In this document: piece by piece, positions 48,794 through 58,639 of the stretch
Position numbering within the stretch: position 1 is the first letter of the stretch
Layout: each line of letters starts with the position of its first letter
The notes under the pieces: model-generated
Seen by the model: only the letters and a program-made list of their open reading frames with translations
Databases searched by the model: none
Told to the model about the DNA's origin: nothing
Position numbers and translations under genes: made by a program
Source of the DNA: Bradyrhizobium stylosanthis
GTDB lineage: Bacteria; Pseudomonadota; Alphaproteobacteria; Rhizobiales; Xanthobacteraceae
Assembly (NCBI RefSeq): GCF_001641335.1
Contig: NZ_LVEM01000003.1
Coordinates: forward strand, 1,408,043-1,472,042
Direction of reading: 5' to 3'
Length of the DNA stretch: 64,000 nucleotides

Positions 48794-49315
48794 CTGGTTT
48801 TCGCTGAAAATATCGACGTGGTGCGCGACATGAGTCGGAATCTAGCGCTCGCACCTTTTCTGATGCACGACCGGAGTTCATGCGACTCAGCTGCAAGCCA
48901 CATTCGTTTTTCGCACTAAGTATCAACAAGTAACACTCTGCTGGGAGTCGTCGACGACGTTCGGACTTCACGGGGCACAATTGCCAAGCTGGCAAAAGAG
49001 ATATCGCAATATTCGAAGTCCGAGGAGGGTCGGCACACATTTGACTGCATTAGGGCTGTGCTGAGTCGGGATGAGGGAGCAATGGAGAGGCTGCTCCCCG
49101 TCGTCGGATGCAAAGGTCGGCGGAGGAGTTGGTGGAGCGCGAGGAGACGGCGGGTCATTTCAGCTTCCTCGAGCGGCGTGATCTCTCAGCCATGATTCGT
49201 CCCGTCCCCCCGAAGATATAGTCGCAAGCATGCAACCTTTCGGCGAGCCCCCCCATTTCGTCGAAATCAAGCTTGCATATAGATTCGTCTGGACCCGCCG
49301 ACAGGGAGGCGAACG
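48794..49315. other. no recognisable gene
   Basis: Spacer between the effector truncation point and the IS630 remnant; probably the scar of a rearrangement. Confidence 0.3.
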
Positions 49316-49694
49316 ATGAATGTACGGTACCGGGTCGAATTGAGCCCTGAGCGGCAAGGAGGAAGCCCCGCTGGTGGCGACCGCATGCGCCCCCCCCCGG
49401 CGGCCGGAGGCCCTGGACACTGGCGCTGCTGACCGACGTGATAATCAAACTCACTGATCGTGACGGCCTGTCGGACGAGAAACATGGTCGAGATCGAGAT
49501 CGGCGTCCTCCCAAGGGCAGTGTCTCGGCCGCCGGATCGTCGATCCAAAACGCCTTAGAAACGAGATCGCAGCATGGGAGCGGCAACGAAACAACGCTCG
49601 GGCCCGTATCAACTGGATGTTCACAACAGACAAAGCTCGCGCCAAACTGCGGGGCGCCGATCCAGGCACGACCAAAGAGTCAAAATCACTGTGA
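49316..49694 (+). mobile_element. IS630-family transposase remnant
   Basis: The start MNVRYRVELSPER is the N-terminus of IS630-type transposases. Other frames carry KEEAPLVATAC, RRPWTLALLTDVIIKLTDRD and GLSDE. The end reads NEIAAWERQRNNARARINW and MFTTDKARAKLRGADPG. Most of the HTH middle and the DDE core are deleted, leaving about a third of a transposase in several frames. A related tail lies at 53894. Confidence 0.75.
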
Positions 49695-50109
49695 CGAGCT
49701 ACTAGCCCCGAATTCTCGCTCAGAGCAGGCTAATCGGCGGAAGTAGCCCCTGCAAGGCCCCGCTAAGGAATGTAAAACGGCAGCTGTCCGACAAGACAGT
49801 GTTCAATCTCTGACGGTCGTGGTTCTCAACCCACCAAAAGCCGTGCAGAGAACACGAAAACAGAAGCTGCTCGGCCAATCTCCTAAGTGACCATGCGCCT
49901 GGCATGCACCTTGCACGATAAAGGGTTTGGGGACGTGGTGGAAAAGGCACCGTGCTCGCACAATTCCCCCTAAGCGCCGCTTCTCTTTAGGTCGCACTTT
50001 GACTCGCTTGCGAGCAGTTGGCCGGATGAACCAGGCCATAGATAGACAATCTGGCACCACAGCGTGAACAGCATTACGGGGCATACTCTAGAACAGAGGA
50101 GGCCAAGCC
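49695..50109. other. upstream region of the DUF3141 gene
   Basis: No gene is supported. It contains the sigma-54-like promoter at 49899 and an imperfect NifA-type site, TGTTCAATCTCTGACG (49800-49815). Confidence 0.4.
49899..49915 (+). promoter_or_regulatory. sigma-54 (RpoN) promoter candidate
   Basis: CTGGCATGCACCTTGCA keeps GG-N10-GC and matches CTGGCACGN4TTGCA with a single mismatch in the conserved positions. A one-mismatch NifA-type site is centred about 119 bases upstream of the predicted start. The gene begins about 195 bases downstream. Confidence 0.5.
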
Positions 50110-52515
50110 ATGTCTGACTCTTTCCACCGCTCTAATGCGGCCGAGTCGATGAAAGCGCAACGTGCTGAACTTGAACTTGAACTCAACCAGAGCCCATTCA
50201 GAATCTACGCTGATCGCACAATAGAGGTGGGTACCAAGACCATCAACGTATTGCAAATGGCGTGGACACTGCGGGCCAAGCGCAGCTGTGAGATGGCTTT
50301 CTTGCACCTGTCCGAGTTTTTGGCAAGCGGCGAACGTCTGGCCAAAGATCTGTTGAACCTCCAAGAGGACGGACGGTTTGAACTTTCCTGGCGCGAATAC
50401 ATCCGCGACGTCGGCGAGCGCACCATATTGCTAATGGATGTTCTCCGAGAGAGCGGCGACATCTTCCTTGAACATGAGGCGGCGGGCTCTCCACCCGCCC
50501 TTTTCTACGAGTACGAGACGATTATGGACGGACGGGATCTTCCTGTAAAATCCAACTTCGTATTGCTACGCATGATCCCGCCACAAGACGTTACCGTCGA
50601 TTACTCGCGTCGTCGGCCCTTTGTTATCATCCCTCCCCGTGCGGGACACACCGCGGGTGTCGGGGCCCACGCAGCGGATAGTCAGGTTGGCGTCGCATTG
50701 CGTGAAGGTCATCCCGTTTATCTGGTGTCCTTCCGCCGCGAGCCGGAGCCGTATCAGCATCTCTCTGATGTCGCCTATGCGGAAGCCGCCTTTGTTCGGG
50801 AAGTCATGCGCCGGCATCCGCGTGCCCCTCTCCCCGCAATCATTGGCAACTGCCAAGCTGGCTGGGCGACCCTCGTCATGGCCGCGACAAACCCTGACTT
50901 GACAGGCCCTATTACCATCAATGGATCACCGGTGTCAGCTGTGTCGGGGAACATCGGCGACAACACCTTCCGCTACATTGCCGGCATATTCGGCGGAGTC
51001 TGGATTCCAATGTTTCTGTGCGATCTTGGCAAGGGAATGTTCGACGGCGCAAATCTCATACACAATTTCGAATTGCTCAATCCCGAGCGACTATTCCTAA
51101 AGTACACCGACCTTTTTCGCGACGTGGATACAGCGCGCGAAAGCTTCCTTGCAACAGAGACGTGGTGGGCCAGCTTCTGTCTGCTGCACGAGAACGAGAT
51201 CTGCTGGATTCTGGAAAACCTGTTCATCGGAAACCGACTTGCCAAAAACAAAGCCTATCTAGCATCAGAACGTCAGCACGTGGATCTCAAGCAGATCAGG
51301 GCACCGATCATCGTGTTTGCCAGCCATGGCGACAACGTTACGCCACCCCAGCAGGCTCTGAATTGGATTACAGATGCTTACGAGAACGAAGAGGAAATCC
51401 GCGCCCGCGGCCAACACATTATCTATATGGTGCATAATGAGGTCGGGCACCTCGGCATCTTCGTCTCGTCGAAAGTTGTCAATCGGGAGTTTAAGCAAGT
51501 CGCAACCACTCTTGAGGCGATCGAAGCGTTGATGCCCGGGCTCTACGAAATGTGCGTCACGGATATTCAGGAACATGATGGACGAAAAGACTACAGCGTA
51601 GAGCTAGTCCAACGCAGCTTCAAGGACATCCTGGCATTTAACGACAATTATCGCGACGAGCGTCCTTTCGGCGCGGTGGACCGCGCATCGCAACTTCAGG
51701 CACAGGTCTATCACACTGTTGCCCGCCCATTCGTTAGAGCTGCAGTCACGAAACTGACGGCCGAAGCCGGTCGAACTCTTCATCCGCAACGTTTGTCGCG
51801 AGCGCTACTCTCTTCGCAAAACCCGATGCTCGTCGGCCTCAAGTCCCGAGCTGGGCAGGTTCTTAGGTCTCGAGCAAAGGCCAGAGCGGATAATCCATTC
51901 TTGGTTGCGGAAGCGCTGTATGTGCAACATATCGAACGGACGATCGTCTTCTGGCGCGACATGCGCGACACGATCTATGAGCTGGTGTTCCACAGCATGT
52001 GGAATACTCCTTTGCAGGACTACTTTGGTAGTCGCTACGAGGTGAATACGAGGCAAACGACACTCGAAGAATTGCGGTCGCGCCCTGACGTTTGCTTTGC
52101 ACTCAAGGCGATCACAACCGGCGGCTTCATCGAAGCGGTCGTTCGTATGATGACGCTGCTTGTCAACGATCGCGGTGGTATTCGCCGCGATCGTCTGGAC
52201 CGCTGGTCACGCGTTCTAACGCAGGACGAGCCGTTCCGCTCTCTCGCGTCTGACCGCCTGAATGCAATCACTCGCCGGCAGACCATCATTGCGATCTTGG
52301 AGCCGGAACGAGCAATCGAGACGTTGCCATTGCTACTGGACGACTCTGAGGCACGACGCCGGGCCTATCTCGTCTCATGCTATATACCCGGCCCGGTTGC
52401 GGAAATGTCGCCAAGCACAACCGCCCTCTTACGGCGGTTCGCTCAAGTCCTTGACCAGCCTCCCGTCGCCGGCGATGTAACGGAAGATCCGTTGGCGGAA
52501 ATGGGGCGCGAGTAA
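50110..52515 (+). CDS. DUF3141-type protein, PHA synthase-like alpha/beta hydrolase
   Basis: An intact 801-aa protein. The middle (about residues 130-400) is an alpha/beta hydrolase: RRPFVIIPPRAGHTAGVGAH, GHPVYLVSFRREPEPYQHLS, then the elbow PAIIGNCQAGWATLVMAATN. The G-x-C-x-G elbow with a Cys nucleophile is that of polyhydroxyalkanoate synthases. API-IVFASHGDNVTPPQQAL supplies the Asp region and MVHNEVGHLGIFVSSKV the His. The long helical N- and C-terminal regions fit the DUF3141 family. Substrate and role are not established; a link to polyester or lipid metabolism is inference. AGGAGG precedes ATG 50110. A sigma-54-like promoter upstream suggests expression with nitrogen fixation. Confidence 0.85.
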   Translation: MSDSFHRSNAAESMKAQRAELELELNQSPFRIYADRTIEVGTKTINVLQMAWTLRAKRSCEMAFLHLSEFLASGERLAKDLLNLQEDGRFELSWREYIRDVGERTILLMDVLRESGDIFLEHEAAGSPPALFYEYETIMDGRDLPVKSNFVLLRMIPPQDVTVDYSRRRPFVIIPPRAGHTAGVGAHAADSQVGVALREGHPVYLVSFRREPEPYQHLSDVAYAEAAFVREVMRRHPRAPLPAIIGNCQAGWATLVMAATNPDLTGPITINGSPVSAVSGNIGDNTFRYIAGIFGGVWIPMFLCDLGKGMFDGANLIHNFELLNPERLFLKYTDLFRDVDTARESFLATETWWASFCLLHENEICWILENLFIGNRLAKNKAYLASERQHVDLKQIRAPIIVFASHGDNVTPPQQALNWITDAYENEEEIRARGQHIIYMVHNEVGHLGIFVSSKVVNREFKQVATTLEAIEALMPGLYEMCVTDIQEHDGRKDYSVELVQRSFKDILAFNDNYRDERPFGAVDRASQLQAQVYHTVARPFVRAAVTKLTAEAGRTLHPQRLSRALLSSQNPMLVGLKSRAGQVLRSRAKARADNPFLVAEALYVQHIERTIVFWRDMRDTIYELVFHSMWNTPLQDYFGSRYEVNTRQTTLEELRSRPDVCFALKAITTGGFIEAVVRMMTLLVNDRGGIRRDRLDRWSRVLTQDEPFRSLASDRLNAITRRQTIIAILEPERAIETLPLLLDDSEARRRAYLVSCYIPGPVAEMSPSTTALLRRFAQVLDQPPVAGDVTEDPLAEMGRE

Positions 52516-52781
52516 CGCGCCGATGGCTTGGCGAGGCGCCACCGCGTCGAGAGGCAACGAAGCGCTGTCCGGGAGCTCGGAGTAACTGAGACATGGCGCA
52601 CCTATTGACGGGAATGCTCGATCATCCTGCACGCGAACCGTATGGTGCTGGCCGGATGCCTGGGTGCTAAATCGAAGGAGGGCTGAAGAATCAAGAATGA
52701 GATTTGAGGAAGGAAGGGGCGTGTACGGACGTTCCCCCCGCCTACTTTCCGGGTACTTCTTTCGCCGCTGGAAACCGCAGA

Positions 52782-53930
52782 ATGGAGGTTTTCCTCTCGG
52801 ACCACGATACCATCCGAGCCGAGCTGATGTACTTGGGGTCCCTTGGCGCCCGACTCTCCGGCTCAAAGCCGCATAATCAACTTGTTGAGCACGTCAAACA
52901 GCAGTGGGTAGATTTCGGTATGCGCGTTCACGAGGACGTCTTGCATTTCGATCGCTGGAGCATGACTGCAGAAAACCCGAACGGTCTGGGCCTTGTGATC
53001 GACGGACGCGACGTAGCGATCTCTTCCGTCTTTCCCTACTCCGGGACCACCGGGCCCCGAGGGACCGAGAAGCAATTGCACAGATTGCGTGGCGCAATAC
53101 CGCGATGCGCCAAAGCGCGCGGATGCATTGCTGTCCTCGAGGTCCGCAACCATGAGTTTCCGTTTAGTGCGGTGGTGAAGACGTGGGATCGGGCGCGTGC
53201 GTGGGGCAAGACCACTATACCGCTACTGCCCGCCACACTCGCCGGCCTCGGTCTAGCGCGTGCCCGCAGAGCTGGTGTCGAAGCGGTGATATTCGCCTGG
53301 CGTGGCATAAGCTCCCCCAACGCCCGAGGACAGAATTTACCATTCACATTGCCCTACCAGAGCATTCCAGCCGTCTTCGTAGCTGGAGAGGAGGCCGACT
53401 TTGTGCTGGACGCCGCCTCTCGGTGCAGGCAGGGGGTGCTCGTCCTTGACGCGGTGATCGAACCACCTCGGCGCTCGAGAATGCTGTGCCCCCCCCTAAA
53501 ACACTGCTACGGGCCGACAGGCAACCCTGAACCCGAATTGCTCTATGCCTCCAACCCGCAGCTGAGGGCGCTCGTCGAATCAGAATGGCGCACAGCCGCG
53601 CAAGCGCCGAGAGTATCGGCCCCAAACGCGCTCATTCAGTTCGGCGAAGGCCAACCGCTCTATTTAAAAGGCATCCCCAACATCGCCCTCGTAACCGTGC
53701 CAAAGTACCTGCTAAGTACCGAACAGGGCGACTACGTCGATATCACTCTGCTGGACAGACAAGTAAACAGCTTCGCGCGGCTCCTGCAACGAATCGACGC
53801 CATGCGCACCAATGAAATTGGCACCGTCAAGCCCGTTACGCGACTCGCAAAGACGGCTGCCGCGCTGCGCGCGATTGGTATTCTAGTGGTTCATCACGGC
53901 GATTTTGACAATTTTGGTGTGGCTGGATAG
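52782..53930 (+). CDS. M28-peptidase-like protein, C-terminus replaced by IS DNA
   Basis: About 382 aa from ATG 52782 (MEVFLSDHDTIRAELMYLGS). RLSGSKPHNQLVEHVKQQWV-DFGMRVHEDV resembles the N-terminal region of M28-like exopeptidase homologues, with a PA-like insert around ARRAGVEAVIFAWRGIS and QSIPAVFVAGEEADFVLDAA. GIPNIALVTVPKYLLSTEQG is a late family block. The zinc ligands of active M28 peptidases are not visible. The last 12 or so residues (HHGDFDNFGVAG) are encoded antisense to an IS630 tail, so the native C-terminus has been cut off. The start is uncertain; the frame is open from 52704. Confidence 0.6.
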   Translation: MEVFLSDHDTIRAELMYLGSLGARLSGSKPHNQLVEHVKQQWVDFGMRVHEDVLHFDRWSMTAENPNGLGLVIDGRDVAISSVFPYSGTTGPRGTEKQLHRLRGAIPRCAKARGCIAVLEVRNHEFPFSAVVKTWDRARAWGKTTIPLLPATLAGLGLARARRAGVEAVIFAWRGISSPNARGQNLPFTLPYQSIPAVFVAGEEADFVLDAASRCRQGVLVLDAVIEPPRRSRMLCPPLKHCYGPTGNPEPELLYASNPQLRALVESEWRTAAQAPRVSAPNALIQFGEGQPLYLKGIPNIALVTVPKYLLSTEQGDYVDITLLDRQVNSFARLLQRIDAMRTNEIGTVKPVTRLAKTAAALRAIGILVVHHGDFDNFGVAG

Positions 53931-53974
53931 GCGCGGCCGAGTTTGGCGCGAGCTTTATCTGCCATGAACATCCA
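53894..53974 (-). mobile_element. IS630-family transposase C-terminal tail
   Basis: The minus strand reads WMFMADKARAKLGRAYPATP and LSKSP then stop, the conserved end of the same IS630-type transposase seen at 49316. It overlaps the end of the M28-like gene. Confidence 0.65.
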
Positions 53975-54718
53975 TTTGAGTCATTCGGCATTGGACTGGG
54001 ACCTCGGATCGCCATCTCGGAGCTGGCCGGAATAGCGGAGACAAGACGAGCCCGGGTAGATTGATCGTCGTCTCGGGTTTTGAAGCGCCAGCTGTCATTG
54101 CCGGTTTCAACGATGTCGCAGTGGTGGGTCAACCGGTCGAGCAGCGCGGTGGTCATCTTGGCATCGCCGAAGACGCTCGGCGATTCGCCAAAGACGAGAT
54201 TGGTGGTCAAAACGACGGAGGCGTGCTCATAAAGCCGGCTCACGAGGTGGAAGAGAAGCTGGCCCCCGACTGGGCGAAGGAAAGATATCCAAGTTCGTCC
54301 AGAACGATGAAGTCCATCTGGGGTAGATTGACGAGGTCGACGACATTATAAAATGGTCCCCGGGCGCCGGATCGGACGCAGCTCCTGGCGATTGCGATGG
54401 CAAGATGGGACTTGCCGGTTCCCGGTACCGCCCGCCAGCACGACGTTGCATTGCTGGGCGATGAAGCCGCCGCGGGCGAGATCATTGAGGAGCGTCTGAT
54501 TGATCGGCGTGCCAGTCGAACTGGAAGTCGGCGATGTCCTTCGCAAGCGGCAGCTTGGCAATGGTAAGCTGGTATTTGATCGGTCGGGCCTGCTTCTCGT
54601 TGATCTCGGCGGTGAGCAGATCTCCGACAATGCGTTGGAGTTCATGCTGGCGTTTGACAGCAGTCGCCATGATCTCGTCGAAGGCAGCCTTCATACTGTA
54701 GAGCTTGAGCTCGCCCAA
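53975..54718 (-). mobile_element. istB: IS21-family istB ATPase, frameshifted
   Basis: IstB is the AAA+ helper ATPase of IS21-family elements. MGELKLYSMKAAFDEIMATA, VKRQHELQRIVGDLLTAEIN and IKYQLTIAKLPLAKDIADFQ start at 54718. Later frames give LARGGFIAQQCNVVLAGG, the damaged Walker A GTGKSHLAIAIARSCVRSGA, then MDFIVLDELGYLSFAQSG (Walker B) and LYEHASVVLTTNLVFGESPS, VFGDAKMTTALLDRLTHHCD and DSWRFKTRDDD. About 20 residues between Walker A and B regions are deleted and there are three or more frame changes. No istA transposase is present, so this is a dead fragment. Confidence 0.85.
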
Positions 54719-55018
54719 AGGTCGAAGATTTGGGTCCGTGCATGCGAATGATGTGGATTGCGGAGGATGACGGCGAGGCTGCTCACGCCAACCTTCTTTC
54801 CGCAGAGGCCGCGGAAGTCTTGTTGGTACAAGTGATCAGTGAGGGGATGCCGTGACCACGATCCTGTCCCATACCGCGAAAGCGTCTCCTATGAACGGTG
54901 CTCGCGCTGGATCGGGAAGTTTCGGCTTGCCGCCACCCTGATCGAGGTAACCGACGAATGCGCGAAAGGGATAAAGACCTTGCTTGAGGATTCCTCGAAG
55001 GCCCTTGATGACTTCTTA
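54719..55018. other. no recognisable gene
   Basis: Spacer between the istB remnant and IS5 copy 2; nothing is recognised. Confidence 0.3.
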
Positions 55019-55628
55019 GAGCCTGACTCAAAATTGCATTGCTGTTTTTATCGCTGCGATGCGCCTTGTCATGAGTTGGACGGAAGCGAGGAAGAGCCAG
55101 GCAGTTGCGCTTTCGATGGTTCGCTCGAAATCCTTGGCCAATCTGCGGTTGCGGCCGAGCCAGGCAAAGGTTCGTTCGACCACCCAGCGGCGCGTAAGCA
55201 CCTCGAAGCCCTGTGCGGCATCGGAGCGCTTGATGATCTCGACAGTCCACCGGCCGATTTTTTCCAGCACCGCCTTGAGCTTTTCGCCGGCATAACCGCC
55301 ATCGGCGAAGATATGGCGCAGCCAGGGGAAGCGGTAGCGAATGCTGCACAGGACATCTGGCGCGCCATCGCGATCCTGGACGTCGGCAGCATGAACGATC
55401 GCGCCGACCAGGAGCCCTTGGGTGTCGGTGACGATGTGGCGCTTCGACCCTTGATCTTCTTTCCCGCGTCGTAGCCGCGAGGGCCGCCACCTTCCGTGGT
55501 CTTGACCGATTGGCTGTCGATCACGCCAGCCGTCGGCGAAGCCTCCCGGCCGATCGCCTTGCGCGCGAGCATCAGGAGTGCGTGGTTGATCGATTGCCAC
55601 AATCCGCTGTCGCGCCACTGGTAGAAAT
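55019..55628 (-). mobile_element. IS5-family element, copy 2, 3' part
   Basis: The C-terminal two thirds of an IS5 transposase: FYNFYQWRDSGLWQSINHAL, ASPTAGVIDSQSVKTTEGGG (first catalytic Asp), GRKRHIVTDTQGLLVGAIVH, WLRHIFADGGYAGEKLKAVL (second Asp) and VERTFAWLGRNRRLAKDFER (Glu). The frame is open to the stop at 55028. The right inverted repeat GAGCCTGACTC lies at 55019-55029. The 5' part is cut off exactly where the IS481 element at 55629 begins, and the missing half is not on the far side of that element. Confidence 0.88.
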
Positions 55629-56869
55629 TGTAGAAGTTTCGACTTAATCTTACAGCATGGTTCGAAACTGGCAGGGAACGGAGCTGCGGGCGAGCGGGAG
55701 CGCTGACCCGAACGGGAGCTCCCGCGCAGCCCGCAGCGTCTCACAGGAGACGTCCCATGACACAAGAGCAGAAGGTCATTCGCGCGAAGGTGGGCATGCT
55801 GGAACTGGCGAAGCAGCTTGGCAATGTCAGCCAAGCCTGTCGAATGATGGGCTATAGCCGCGATAGCTTCTATCGGTTCAAGGAACTGTACGACAAAGGC
55901 GGTGAGCTGGCGCCGGCCGAGATCAGCCGCAAGAAACCGATTCCGAAGAACCGTGTAGCGCCTGAGATCGAGGCCGAGGTGGTGGAGCTGGCGATCGAGC
56001 AAGCAGCATGGGGCCAGGTGCGGGTGAGCAACGAACTGAGACGCCAAGGTCTGTCGATCTCGCCATTTTGCGTACGCGCGGTGTGGCTGCGTCATGACCT
56101 TGCCAACGTCAAGAAACGGCTGGCAGCGCTGGAGGCCAAGATGGTCCAGGACGGCCTGGTGTTGACCGAGGCCCAACTCGTCGTGCTGGAGAACACCAAG
56201 TCCGAATAAGAGGCGCATGGCGAGCTCGAGAGCGAGTGCCCCGGCTATTGCGGCGCGCAGGATACCTTCTATGTTGGCAACATGAAGGGCGTGGGTCGGA
56301 TCTATCAGCAGACCTTCATTGACACCTACAGCAAAGTGGCGTTCGCCAAGCTGTATGACCGCAAGACGCCGATCACGGCGGCAGAGCTGCTCAATGACCG
56401 CGTGGTGCCGTTCTTCGATGCGCAGGATATCCCGTTCAGCCGGATCCTGACCGACCGCGGCACAGAGTATTGCGGCAACCCGGAGCATCACGAGTACGAA
56501 CTGTATCTCGCCGTCGAGGACATCGATCACACCCGCACCAAGACCAAGAGCCCGCAGACCAACGGCATTGTCGAGCGTTTTCATCGCACCGTGCTCGAAG
56601 AGGCCTACCGCGTCGCGTTCCGCAAGAAGATTTATCCGAGCGTCCTCGCGCTGCAGGGCAATCTCGATGAGTGGATTGCCGCTTACAATGAGACACGTCC
56701 ACATCAGGGCCGCTGGTGTTACGGCAAGACGCCGATGCAAACCTGGCTTGACGCGCGGTCTTTGGCGAGGGAGAAATGGCTGCCGGCCGCATGAGGTCGG
56801 ACATCAGATCTTTGTCGGACACCTGCCGCGCCAAAGCACCGGCTGTCAGCTCAAGTCTTTACTTTTACA
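55629..56869 (+). mobile_element. IS481-family insertion sequence, transposase with internal stop
   Basis: The imperfect terminal repeats are TGTAGAAGTTTCGACTTAAT (left, 55629) and TGTAAAAGTAAAGACTTGAG (reverse complement of the right end at 56869). The single transposase starts at ATG 55757 (MTQEQKVIRAKVGMLELAKQ) with an HTH (GNVSQACRMMGYSRDSFYRF). Its DDE core has FIDTYSKVAFAKLYDRKTPI, ILTDRGTEYCGNPEHHEYEL and QTNGIVERFHRTVLEEAYRV, ending at 56794. A TAA at 56207-56209 interrupts it (NTKSE-stop-EAHGELE), splitting it into 150-codon and later open parts. Otherwise it is full length. The stop makes it inactive unless supplied in trans. Confidence 0.88.
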
Positions 56870-57683
56870 CGTTAGGAGTACCGGGTCTTACGGATGGCGA
56901 AGGCGCGCTCCCTCCTCCATACGTTATCCAATTCAGGATTTTGCATTTCCTCCCTGGGGCTTGTGCCGGCGTCGACAATGCGAGCGACGCTGTCCCCACC
57001 ACGCGCGCTGCCAGTGAAGTTAGCGGCAGCGCGACTCGGCGCCTTAAAGTGGACCGATGAGCGCTCTCCCTACCGCGCACCGGTAACTTCAAGGGGCGGA
57101 AGAAGCTGACGGGGATCATCTTCCGGACGAACGCCCTAGAGCAACTACCAAGACAGGGCGGTGACTTGGCGATCAGTCCCCGGTCGCATGCAGCGCGGGC
57201 GCGACTCGCTGGCGAGAGTCTCGCAGGCGTCGCACCCAAATCGGTTGGCACTCACACGTCCCACTCTAGAAGCGTGCGTATGCGCGCAGTGATCTTCCTC
57301 GCCTCTTCCGGCCCGAGGCTGGGTTTCAAGTCGTCGAGTATGCCCAGCACCGCTTGAGCCTCCTTGGCATTAAACGTCGCGACTTGGCGATCTACTTGGC
57401 TCAAAGACTGATCGGCCGCACGGGCCTGATTGGCTGCAAGCACCGCAAGCGCTTGCGACCGCAGGGACGTGATGTGCCGCTCGAATGTGCGCATTCCGTT
57501 GGCCTGTGCTACCTTGTAAGGTGGCGCCGCAAGCGAAGGTGGCCAGTCCCCTCGAAGACTGTGGCTGGCCACCTTGCTCCTGAGAGGTCAAAGTCCCAAG
57601 GTGCCACCAATTTGTATCGTCGAGAAATACAGCAGAGCACCTACCTAAATTAGTAGCCGGTCGAATTGACCGCCCCGGTCTAA
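56870..57683. other. no firm gene; possible C-terminal fragment at 57252-57572
   Basis: A minus-strand frame at 57252-57572 contains a helical, protein-like stretch (ALAVLAANQARAADQSLSQV, then KEAQAVLGILDDLKPSLGPE) that looks like the end of some larger protein, but I cannot name it. The rest is unrecognised. Confidence 0.3.
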
Positions 57684-57962
57684 GAGCCTGACTCGAAATT
57701 GTTCGTTCGACCGCCCAGCGGCGCGGAAGCACCTCGAAGCCCTGTGCGGCATCGGAGCGCTTGATGATCTCGACAGTCCACCGGCCGATCTTTTCCAGCA
57801 CCGCCTTGAGCTTTTCGCCGGCATAGCCGCCATCGGCGAAGATATGGCGCAGCCAGGGGAAGCGGTAGCGAATGCTGCACAGGACATCTGGCGCGCCGTC
57901 GCGATCCTGGACGTCGGCAGCGCGAACGATCGCGCCGACCAGGAGCCCTTGGGTGTCGGGAA
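57684..57962 (-). mobile_element. internally deleted IS5-family element, copy 3
   Basis: From GSWSARSF-type out-of-frame text the true IS5 frame reads DRDGAPDVLCSIRYRFPWLR, HIFADGGYAGEKLKAVLEKI and PRRWAVERT. It then jumps directly to the terminal repeat (GAGCCTGACTC, 57684-57694). The last ~45 codons, including the catalytic Glu, are deleted. It is joined at 57962 to an ISL3-type transposase. Confidence 0.82.
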
Positions 57963-58440
57963 CGCCCAGTCATCGATACCCACAACAAGCAATGGATCCA
58001 TCGGCATCGCCTTCCGCCGGCGGACCAGCAGCAAGGTATCGTTGCTGACAGGCAGCATGAGCCGCTTGGCGAAGCTTGCCGCCGGCCGGCCCCCGAGCGC
58101 CAACCCCAGGTGATGGACGATGTGTTCGAGCCGTGCCGTCCGACGCCGTCGCAGCGGAACGACGTCTTCTCCGAGCCGCTCGGTGAAGATCCGACGGCGA
58201 CAATACGGCACCTCACATGTGAAGCGCCGCTTGAGCAATCGGAGGGGCACCTTTCTGCCCGCTGATGGCAACTCGGCCACGTGCCGGATGTATCGGCTAT
58301 GGACTCGGCGCGTTGCTGTCGCGCACAAAGGGCATTGGGCCTCCGCAGCCTCTGACCGAACAGCCAGAATAATTGAATCCTCTGAATCACTTACGCCATC
58401 AAAGACCAAACCACTCGGTACTAGCGATGAAATTCGAAAG
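57963..58440 (-). mobile_element. ISL3-family transposase, N-terminal fragment
   Basis: The frame gives LVPSGLVFDGVSDSEDSIIL, the zinc-finger region CPLCATATRRVHSRYIRHVA and CEVPYCRRRIFTERLGEDVV, then HHLGLALGGRPAASFAKRLM. It ends PLLVVGIDDWAF, where the first catalytic Asp-Asp would begin the DDE core. Immediately afterwards it is replaced by IS5 DNA. Only the N-terminal ~150 residues remain. Confidence 0.82.
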
Positions 58441-58639
58441 CCTGCCGCATGGCGCCGATTCTCCGTTGAAGACCCACAGTCGCCGACGCACTTCATCAGA
58501 AATGAGTCAGAGCCAATATTGCAGGCCGAATGACAGGCTCGATCCCAACGTCGTCGACCGGGAGGCGCTGGAAGCCCCGCCGTCAACGCGTTGTCCGACA
58601 CATGGAAACCGCGGCGGCGCGCGCTACGCGAACAAAATA
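58441..58639. other. junction between IS remnants
   Basis: Short spacer; nothing is recognised. Confidence 0.3.

Noticed and set aside
54839..55474. Plus-strand 211-codon frame across IS5 copy 2
   Set aside because: It is the antisense shadow of the IS5 transposase, whose motifs are on the minus strand.
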